Of a stretch of 64,000 nt of DNA, positions 24,889 through 30,368 are shown piece after piece. This DNA comes from JANNBN01 sp963763885. GTDB lineage: Bacteria; Actinomycetota; Acidimicrobiia; Acidimicrobiales; JANYDT01. The notes beneath the pieces were generated by a model that saw nothing but the letters and a program-made list of their open reading frames with translations, did no database searches and was not told the DNA's origin. Made by a program: the position numbers and the translations under genes. Location of the stretch: the NCBI GenBank assembly GCA_963763885.1, contig CAVXQD010000001.1, positions 744,001 to 808,000 on the forward strand, written 5' to 3'. How positions within the stretch are numbered: the stretch's first letter is position 1; each line of letters begins with the position of its first letter.

Positions 24889-25406
24889 CAAGCAGGTCAT
24901 TGTTCAAAAAGTTTGCCCTTGCCAGTGCATCGATGGTGGCCCTGCTCGGCCCCGTTGCTGGGTCTTCCACGCCAGCTTCTGCTCAAGAGGTAAAGGGTTA
25001 TCCATCTGTCAAGGTGGTGGATCTGAAGACCGGTAAGACAGTCAATCTGGCCAGCAACAACAACGGAAAGCTTCCGACGTTGGCCTGGTTCTGGGCCCCG
25101 CATTGAAGCGCATGTAACCGGGAAGCCCCCGGTATCGAGCAGTTTGCTCGAACGAACGCCAAACTTGTCACCGTCATCGGCATCGGTACGCAGGACAACC
25201 TCAAGGAAGCAAAGGCGTTCATCGCCCGTAACAAGGTCAAGACGCCACGCATGTACTGGGACTCGTCATTCGACAGCTGGGACTACTTTGGAGTCGCCGG
25301 ACAACCAGCCGCAATTCTGCTGGATTCCAAGGGCAATGCCGTCAAAACCTGGAGTGGTTTCCTCGACACCAAAAAGGTCCTTGCAGAGGTAAAGAAGCTC
25401 TCCTAG
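24885..25406 (+). CDS. Putative selenocysteine-containing DsbE/Mpt53-like thioredoxin (in-frame TGA at 25104)
   Basis: The reading frame starts with ATG overlapping the ccdA stop and runs for 173 codons if TGA at 25104-25106 is read as an amino acid. Upstream of the TGA are a Sec-type signal peptide (residues about 1-34) and LPTLAWFWAPH; downstream, in the same frame, come SACNREAPGIEQFARTNAKL, the cis-proline loop GVAGQPAAILLDS and a normal C-terminus ending at TAG. The TGA falls exactly at the first cysteine of the CxxC motif (residue 74; Cys77 is TGT), so the motif reads U-S-A-C. Two hairpins follow the TGA at SECIS distance. A sequencing error or true nonsense mutation is the alternative. 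The protein should be exported and reduced by CcdA. Confidence 0.85.
25107..25151 (+). promoter_or_regulatory. Candidate bacterial SECIS hairpin(s)
   Basis: Directly after the TGA at 25104 come two in-frame hairpins. The first is ACCGGG (25117-25122), loop AAGCC, CCCGGT (25128-25133); if the last pair opens, the loop begins with G. The second is TCGAGCA (25135-25141), loop GTT, TGCTCGA (25145-25151), a perfect 7-bp stem. The apical loops lie about 17 and 36 bases after the TGA, within the 16-37 range I recall for bacterial SECIS elements recognised by SelB. Which one works, if any, cannot be told here. Confidence 0.6.
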
Positions 25407-25446
25407 GAGGCTGTGACCTATGGCGGGGCCGAATCCGAAGGGTTGC

Positions 25447-26187
25447 TCACCGCGCCCGTTGGGCGCCGAACTGGTCCCAATGGGTCACCTTCTCAACCGG
25501 TTTGCGTGGGGCAACACCAAACTTGCCAACCGGGTATCCCATGGGAATCACCGCCAACACTTGCCACCGCTGCGGAATTGCCAAGATCTCCCGAGTCCGT
25601 TCTTGTTCAATCCGCAGCACCGTGGTGAGTGCAGTGCCCACCCCAAGGGCCCTGGCAGCAAGCATCAAATTCTGAACCGCTGGAAACACCGATCCAAGAA
25701 TTGAGCCGATGTCCAACGGCCCTTTCTCGTCGGTGATGGTGAGGTCTATATCGGCTCCCAACACAACAGCAATGGCTGGCACTTCGTAGAAGTGTTCAGC
25801 CAAGTGACGAGAAGCATCAACGGTTCGTTGCCATGCTGCGGCTGCGGCCTCGTTTGCCGGCGGCCGCCGGGTTGGCAGCATTGCACTTTCATAGCGGTCG
25901 TAACACTCGAGGTATAGCGCTGCGAGATCTGCCCGAACCGTTGGTGAAGTCACCATGAGGAACTGCCACGGCTGGATATTGCCGCCGCTGGGTGCCTGGT
26001 TCGCTGCAGCCAAGATCTGCCACAACACGTCGTCAGGAATGGGGTCTGGCTTCAACCGTCGCATTGCTCGTGTCGTCATAATGCCGTCGATCAATGTGGG
26101 CTGCGACTGCTGAGGGATTGGTGTGTTCATTGGCAGCTCGTTCGAGAAAGTCGTGCGGGTGGTTGTTGGGTGATTCAAGGTGCTCAT
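25447..26187 (-). CDS. Nitroreductase family protein
   Basis: This 246-residue FMN-dependent oxidoreductase has the N-terminal TTRAMRRLKPDPIPDD block, then the flavin-binding NQAPSGGNIQPWQF, and GSVFPAVQNLMLAARALGVGTALTT in the second half. An alternative start is ATG at 26130. It lies 15 bases downstream of the enoyl-CoA hydratase on the same strand, so it may share its transcript. The final codons lie by a short GGGTTGCTCACC string resembling the edge of the dispersed repeat. The substrate is unknown. Confidence 0.88.
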   Translation of the reverse strand: MSTLNHPTTTRTTFSNELPMNTPIPQQSQPTLIDGIMTTRAMRRLKPDPIPDDVLWQILAAANQAPSGGNIQPWQFLMVTSPTVRADLAALYLECYDRYESAMLPTRRPPANEAAAAAWQRTVDASRHLAEHFYEVPAIAVVLGADIDLTITDEKGPLDIGSILGSVFPAVQNLMLAARALGVGTALTTVLRIEQERTREILAIPQRWQVLAVIPMGYPVGKFGVAPRKPVEKVTHWDQFGAQRAR

Positions 26188-26202
26188 CGGCGCTGGTTTG
26201 TT

Positions 26203-27003
26203 TTAGCGGCCGTGGTAGTTGCCAGTGCGACGCTGGACAGCTGCGTTGACCGCCTCTGCATGATCATCCGACAGAAACGTGACCAACTCCGACTGGGTCG
26301 AGATGTCGAAGGACTGCATCAGTGCTGTCCTCACTTGCTGGTTGACTGCGGCCTTGGTGTACTGCACAGCAAGTGGCGGCTGAGCAGCAATTCGCTGGCA
26401 AAGCGCCATCGCTGTTGCATCGACTTCGCTTGGATCACACACATCCGTGATCAGCCCAATCGAGCGGCACTGTTCCGCAGTCAGCGCGTCGCCTGTCAGC
26501 AGGTGTCGTTTCGCAAGCGCCGGGCCAACCGCCAGCGGCCAGATGGCTGCTCCCCCGTCGCCAGCGACGAGGCCGACCGATACATGTGGGTCACCCAACT
26601 TTGCAGCGCTGGACATGACGATGATGTCGCACAGCAGAGCGATGGACGCACCGAGCCCCATGGCATGACCATTGAGCGCGCAGATAATCGGCGCGCGTAC
26701 TTCTAGCAGATCCCAGATAATCGCCTTGGCGTCGTGACGTAATGCTTCGAGGGCTTCCACGGTTCTGAGCTCTGGGAACCACCCGAAGTCTCCCCCAGCA
26801 CAGAACGCACGTCCGCCGGAGCGCAGCAGGATTGCTCGGGCACGGCTCTCGTCGCGCAGCGCGCGCATCAGCAGATGAAGTTGCCGGTGCATTGCTTCAT
26901 CCACGACGTTCATTGGGTTAGTTGGGTGCGCAATGGTCGCCACCAACACGTGGCCCTCACGGCGCAAGCTGATTCGGTCGCCAATTTCCGGCACGTCAGG
27001 CAT
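26203..27003 (-). CDS. Enoyl-CoA hydratase/isomerase family protein
   Basis: This 266-residue crotonase-fold protein has the oxyanion-hole motifs GGRAFCAGGDF near 63-73 and ALNGHAMGLGASIALLCDI near 105-123. The second catalytic position reads DPHVSVGLVAGDGG, so it lacks the classic ExxLG-type glutamate of hydratases and could be an isomerase or another crotonase. ATG at 27003 is used because the longer frame would overlap the divergent glutaredoxin start. Confidence 0.88.
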   Translation of the reverse strand: MPDVPEIGDRISLRREGHVLVATIAHPTNPMNVVDEAMHRQLHLLMRALRDESRARAILLRSGGRAFCAGGDFGWFPELRTVEALEALRHDAKAIIWDLLEVRAPIICALNGHAMGLGASIALLCDIIVMSSAAKLGDPHVSVGLVAGDGGAAIWPLAVGPALAKRHLLTGDALTAEQCRSIGLITDVCDPSEVDATAMALCQRIAAQPPLAVQYTKAAVNQQVRTALMQSFDISTQSELVTFLSDDHAEAVNAAVQRRTGNYHGR

Positions 27004-27041
27004 GGTGGCCACTATTGCGTACCCGCCGGTAAACTGTCGAA

Positions 27042-27296
27042 ATGAGCGAAACAGCGACGCCATCCGCCGACATTGTGATGTATTGGCGCCCAGGCTGCGG
27101 GTTTTGCGCTTCGCTGGACCGGCAGCTCAACCGTGCGGGCTTGGATTTCACAAAGCGCAACATCTGGGAGAACCCCGATGACGCCGCGTTTGTTCGTTCA
27201 GTAGCTCGCGGCAACGAGACAGTCCCCACGCTGGTGGTCAACGGCATCTCGATGGTTAACCCATCGCTTGAACAGGTACTTGCCCAACTCGTCTGA
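27042..27296 (+). CDS. Glutaredoxin-like protein (mycoredoxin type)
   Basis: This 84-residue thioredoxin-fold protein has active-site CGFC (Cys19/Cys22 region, YWRPGCGFC), a TVPTLVVNG cis-proline loop and the C-terminal helix. The length and sequence fit actinobacterial mycoredoxin-1 (Mrx1), which removes mycothiol from protein mixed disulfides. It is cytoplasmic and monocistronic, divergent from the crotonase gene over 38 bases. Its presence supports a mycothiol-using organism. Confidence 0.9.
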   Translation: MSETATPSADIVMYWRPGCGFCASLDRQLNRAGLDFTKRNIWENPDDAAFVRSVARGNETVPTLVVNGISMVNPSLEQVLAQLV

Positions 27297-27375
27297 CCAC
27301 GGCTCGTTCGACACCTCGGGGCCGGGCCACCTTCCCAGCCGCAGCCTTGGCCGGCTGGCGGGGCACCAGCGGCAC

Positions 27376-27485
27376 CAACGTTGCCTTCCACGCGACCAAC
27401 GTTGGGCTCCGAGCAACCAACTCAGCGTTAAAAACGCCAAAGTTGGTCGAAAATCACAACGTTGGTTGCTACAACCTCAACGTTG
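27376..27485. repeat. Cluster of CAACGTTG palindromes
   Basis: Four exact CAACGTTG palindromes lie at 27376, 27397, 27457 and 27478. They form two pairs, each with a 21-base spacing (two helical turns). A near copy CAAAGTTG is at 27438, and AGCAACCAAC (27412-27421) pairs with GTTGGTTGCT (27461-27470). No convincing gene is present. It could be a binding array or a relic of a repetitive reading frame. Confidence 0.75.
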
Positions 27486-27513
27486 GAGCAAACCGTCAAC
27501 ATGGGTTCCGCGA

Positions 27514-27737
27514 CCCCGTCGACCATCAAACATCACCACACGACATGGTGAGCGGACGAACTAACAGGGCAAACCGGGACCGCAACCGTCGATGGGGTTG
27601 GGGCCCCGTCGACCATCAAACATCACCACACGACATGGTGAGCGGACACACCAAACGAAACAAACCAGACCGACTCCCTCGATGGGGTTGGGGCCCCGTC
27701 GACCATCAAACATCACCACACGACATGGTGAGCGGAC
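27514..27737. repeat. Three copies of a 44-bp element at 90-bp period
   Basis: Identical copies of about 44 bp, beginning CCCCGTCGACCATCAAACAT, lie at 27514-27557, 27604-27647 and 27694-27737, exactly 90 bases apart. Copies 2 and 3 share a further upstream block GATGGGGTTGGGGCC. Each contains TCACCA, a 7-base loop and TGGTGA, so it can form a hairpin. The bases between copies differ. The array sits 3' of tRNA-Val (which reads towards it) and 3' of the glutaredoxin gene. Together with the palindrome cluster this fills the 460-base gap; no gene is seen. Confidence 0.9.
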
Positions 27738-27760
27738 GCGAACAGAGTCCCCCCGGAGTG

Positions 27761-27833
27761 TGGGCGATACTGGACTCGAACCAGTGACCCCCGCCGTGTG
27801 AAGGCGGTGCTCTACCAACTGAGCCAATCGCCC
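27761..27833 (-). tRNA. tRNA-Val (anticodon CAC)
   Basis: The minus strand folds as a full cloverleaf: acceptor GGGCGAT/ATCGCCC, D-arm GCTC..GAGC, anticodon stem CCGCC/GGCGG with loop TTCACAC (anticodon CAC) and T-arm ACTGG TTCGAGT CCAGT. The discriminator is A and no CCA is encoded. It decodes GUG. Confidence 0.96.
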
Positions 27834-27887
27834 GGGAACGATCAAGGTAGCACAGGCTCCCGTTGCGCCAGGTTGCTCCAGAAGCTG

Positions 27888-28556
27888 CTACTTCTTCTTC
27901 GTGGTTGGAGCGGCCTTGCGGACGACGCGCTTCTTCACGGTTGCTTTTGGCTTCGCTTTCGGCTTCGCGAGGGCCAACTCGTTGGGCGCTGCACTTGCGG
28001 TCGTTGTCTTCACTCCGCCAGCCGGAGCAGTCGAAGTTGTCCGGTCGTCGGTGTCCATGAATTGCTCTGTGACGTAGAATCCGGTGGTGTCGTACTCGAT
28101 CGTCACGGCGATCGAGTCAAAAGCTGGATCGACCAAGTTCTTGTAGTGAGCCGGGCTTTTCACGAATGCGTCGTGCAGGATAGGCACATCTGGTCCTACT
28201 CCCACGTTCTCACCGAGCTTGCGCCAGTCGGCGGTCACCTCGGCTGACAGATTGGGGTTGTGCGAGATGGCTCCGTTCGCCTTCATCTTGGCGGTCCATC
28301 CCCGTGCCACTCGAGCAAGATCGGGATTCACGGTCAACGGCTGCAAACCTTGCGAGGTCCGCAACTGGTTGATCAACAGCACAAACTGCGCTTCATCGGC
28401 GTCGCGGTTTGGCGCTGACTGTGCTCCAGCCCCGTCAACGGTCATCGGCACCACAGCGACGCTGATCATCAGTGCGCCTAGGGCCATGCGCTTCAACACG
28501 CGTGAGCGAATCGAAGCTGGCGGGCGGTTGGTTGTCGGGGAAGCGAGCTGTGCCAC
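27888..28556 (-). CDS. Exported CAP (SCP/PR-1-like) domain protein
   Basis: This 222-residue protein has a signal peptide or anchor (VLKRMALGALMISVAVVPMTVDGAGAQS, residues about 23-50), then a CAP domain: VLLINQLRTSQGLQPL, ARGWTAKMKANGAISHNPNL and GENVGVGPDVPILHDAFVKSPAHYKNLVDPAFD. The tail is Lys/Ala/Pro-rich and strongly basic, which may bind the cell wall. The GTG at 28556 is chosen because AAGGA lies 6 bases upstream; that ribosome site is also one strand of the P1 helix of a c-di-GMP riboswitch. Confidence 0.9.
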   Translation of the reverse strand: MAQLASPTTNRPPASIRSRVLKRMALGALMISVAVVPMTVDGAGAQSAPNRDADEAQFVLLINQLRTSQGLQPLTVNPDLARVARGWTAKMKANGAISHNPNLSAEVTADWRKLGENVGVGPDVPILHDAFVKSPAHYKNLVDPAFDSIAVTIEYDTTGFYVTEQFMDTDDRTTSTAPAGGVKTTTASAAPNELALAKPKAKPKATVKKRVVRKAAPTTKKK

Positions 28557-28563
28557 GGGAAGT

Positions 28564-28673
28564 CCTTCGGAAGCCGGCTGCCGTGTGCCCTCGCCGATGT
28601 TTCGGTGTGGACAGTTAGGCCCTTGGCGTTGCGAATCCCGGTTTCCCGGGGTTTGCCGTTGTCTGAACGAAAG
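28564..28673 (-). promoter_or_regulatory. Cyclic di-GMP-I riboswitch (GEMM)
   Basis: On the minus strand the conserved GEMM pieces appear in order: GGCAAACC, the CCGG-GAAA-CCGG tetraloop hairpin, TTCGCAACGCC, GGGCCTAA, a variable stem-loop, and GGCAGCCGGCTTCC. P1 pairs CTTTCG (28673-28668) with CGAAGG (28569-28564), and the latter contains the start of the AAGGA ribosome site of the CAP gene. The base before GCAAACC is G, as in c-di-GMP-binding rather than cGAMP-binding members. Ligand binding is therefore predicted to hide the ribosome site. The element is named from memory of the consensus. Confidence 0.85.
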
Positions 28674-28779
28674 CCAACCTAAAGACGCCACTCTGTGTGG
28701 TCAACATCACGATACGTATTTCACGTTCTCCGGCGACAACGCACTGAATCAATACTCAGTCGAACGCTCGCCCCGACGC

Positions 28780-29604
28780 TCAGTCAGCCGGAAGCGGAGC
28801 GACAAAATCGATCAGCTGTTCAACAGCGCCCACGAGCGCCGGATGAAGATCAGCATACGTACGAATCGAGCCCAAAATTGTTCGCCAAAACGCTCGCGGG
28901 TCCGCAATCCCAAGTACCTCGCAGACCCCATCTTTCCATGGCATCCCGCGAGGGACTTTCGGCCACGCGGAGATACCCACCCTGCGAGGGTCTACCGCTT
29001 CCCAGATATCAATGAATGGAGTGCCGACAACCAACACAACGTCGGGATGCGCCTGCATCGCAGCCTGTGCGATCCGGGCCTCCTTGGACCCGACCACCAC
29101 GTGATCTAGCAGGACGCCAATCCGAAACTCCTGGTCGGGTTGAACGTCATTGAGCCGCTCAACCAGAACATCGGCCCCATCAAGGCGTTCGACTACTACA
29201 CCTTCGTGGCGAAGGTCGTCACCCCAGACTCGCTCTACCAGTTCCGCGTCGTGAATACCTTCGACCCAAATACGGCTTGCCCTGGCAACTTTTGCTGGAC
29301 CTCGTGGCGCAGCGAGCGACCCCGAAGCCGTCCGCTGCGGGCCCACGGCCCGAGGCACCGGTTTGGGAACAATGCTGACGGTGGCGCCGTTGATTGAGAA
29401 CGCGCCTTCTATAAGCCGAAACAGCCGTCGATCACCGCTCACTCCCGTGATCTCCACGCCCCCGTCGCGAAAATCGTTCACCACACCTGTGAATCGAGTT
29501 GCGCGGTGCTGGATCTGCGAACCAATGGGCACCTGCACCACAGGCGGCGCCGCGCTTCGTCGTGGGCCGCCCGACATGTCCGGAGGTCCGCCCAGAACGG
29601 CCAT
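28780..29604 (-). CDS. DUF3097 family protein
   Basis: This 274-residue actinobacterial protein of unknown function has the signature SRIWVEGIHDAELVERVWGDDLRHEGVVVE, VLLDHVVVGSKEARIA, a VVGTPFIDIWEAV block and SYADL-like ending SIRTYADLHPALVGAVEQLIDFV. The central motif resembles a Toprim-like nucleic-acid fold, but this is inference. Its ATG shares one base with the stop of the TetR gene (TGATG), so the two are coupled. Confidence 0.9.
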   Translation of the reverse strand: MAVLGGPPDMSGGPRRSAAPPVVQVPIGSQIQHRATRFTGVVNDFRDGGVEITGVSGDRRLFRLIEGAFSINGATVSIVPKPVPRAVGPQRTASGSLAAPRGPAKVARASRIWVEGIHDAELVERVWGDDLRHEGVVVERLDGADVLVERLNDVQPDQEFRIGVLLDHVVVGSKEARIAQAAMQAHPDVVLVVGTPFIDIWEAVDPRRVGISAWPKVPRGMPWKDGVCEVLGIADPRAFWRTILGSIRTYADLHPALVGAVEQLIDFVAPLPAD

Positions 29605-30350
29605 CAGCGCGACCGATCCGCTGGGTCAAGCGCGCGATGCAACTCTGAGAGCAGGCCGTTCTGACGCCGCACAAGAATCCGCAATGGCGGTTCCACGCCG
29701 AGCTGGCGCATCACTTCGACTTCCGTAGCTGCACCAATTAAGCGGGCATACGTTCCCATCAACAACGCATGCGAATCGTGAGGGCGAACAGCGCCGTCCC
29801 GTACTGCTCTGGCCAGAAATCGAGTTGCCGGAACAGTCAGCGGGTCAAGTGCCCGTAGAAGTTCGGCGGTTTGTCTGTCGCCAAGACGCGCTACCTCTCG
29901 GGTCAGCGCAATCAATTCAGGTCGAAACGCCGCCAGCCGAAATGCGGCTCGGACCGTTCGATCCACAACGGTGAGCACTGACTCGGTTGATCGTTCTCTG
30001 AGTGGAGCGGCACGAAGTGCACCTCCAATTGCAGCGACCAACTCTGACGCACTTCGCTCGACAAGCGCGCTCAGCAACCCGTCCTTGGACCCGAAGTGAT
30101 GGAGGATCGTCTGTTTCGTGAGGCCAATCGTGACACCGAGGGAATCCAACGACGTCCCGTCGTAGCCGCGCGTTGCCATCGAAGCGAGCGTCGAGTCAAG
30201 AATTCGCTCTCGTGTGTCAGCTGCGGATCGGGAGCGACCGTTGCGGTTAGAGGCGGGCCGCGTTCGTGATGGCTGGACCGTTTGAACCGACCGGACCGAT
30301 GAAGTCGGGGCCGACTGCGGATTGCTCGGGAGGATGGTCGACGCAGTCAC
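29604..30350 (-). CDS. TetR family transcriptional regulator
   Basis: This 248-residue regulator has an N-terminal helix-turn-helix: TRERILDSTLASMATRGYDGTSLDSLGVTIGLTKQTILHHFGSKDGLLSAL, at about residues 46-97, preceded by a disordered 45-residue arm. The C-terminal ligand domain is diverse. It starts (GTG) 18 bases from the divergent fatty-acyl reductase gene, and a TACCA-AA-TGGTA repeat lies between them, so it probably represses that operon and itself, most likely in response to an acyl-type ligand. Confidence 0.88.
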   Translation of the reverse strand: MTASTILPSNPQSAPTSSVRSVQTVQPSRTRPASNRNGRSRSAADTRERILDSTLASMATRGYDGTSLDSLGVTIGLTKQTILHHFGSKDGLLSALVERSASELVAAIGGALRAAPLRERSTESVLTVVDRTVRAAFRLAAFRPELIALTREVARLGDRQTAELLRALDPLTVPATRFLARAVRDGAVRPHDSHALLMGTYARLIGAATEVEVMRQLGVEPPLRILVRRQNGLLSELHRALDPADRSR

Positions 30351-30351
30351 T

Positions 30352-30363
30352 TACCAAATGGTA
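30352..30363. promoter_or_regulatory. Putative TetR operator
   Basis: TACCA and TGGTA flank two A bases (TACCAAATGGTA) in the 18-base gap between the divergent TetR gene and the lipid operon. Its position would block both promoters or both starts. Given the short gap, one or both transcripts are probably leaderless or nearly so. Confidence 0.5.
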
Positions 30364-30368
30364 GACAA

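Noticed and set aside
24885..25106. A complete 73-residue gene ending at the TGA
   Set aside because: The product would stop in the middle of the thioredoxin active site, and the next 100 codons in the same frame continue the fold perfectly, so this is not a real stop or a separate small gene.
25436..25455. GGGTTGCTCACCGCGCCCG as another copy of the 64-bp repeat
   Set aside because: Only the two ends of the unit are recognisable; this could be a deleted copy, but the match is too short to claim.
27514..27737. Three 44-bp repeats with 46-base intervals considered as a minimal CRISPR
   Set aside because: The intervals share sequence (GATGGGGTTGGGGCC before copies 2 and 3), the repeat is too long for a usual CRISPR, and no cas gene is near.
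27347..27787. Plus-strand 146-residue frame with TNVGL-type repeats
   Set aside because: It is made of the palindrome and hairpin repeats and runs antisense into the tRNA; it may be a decayed repeat peptide but there is no support for a working gene.
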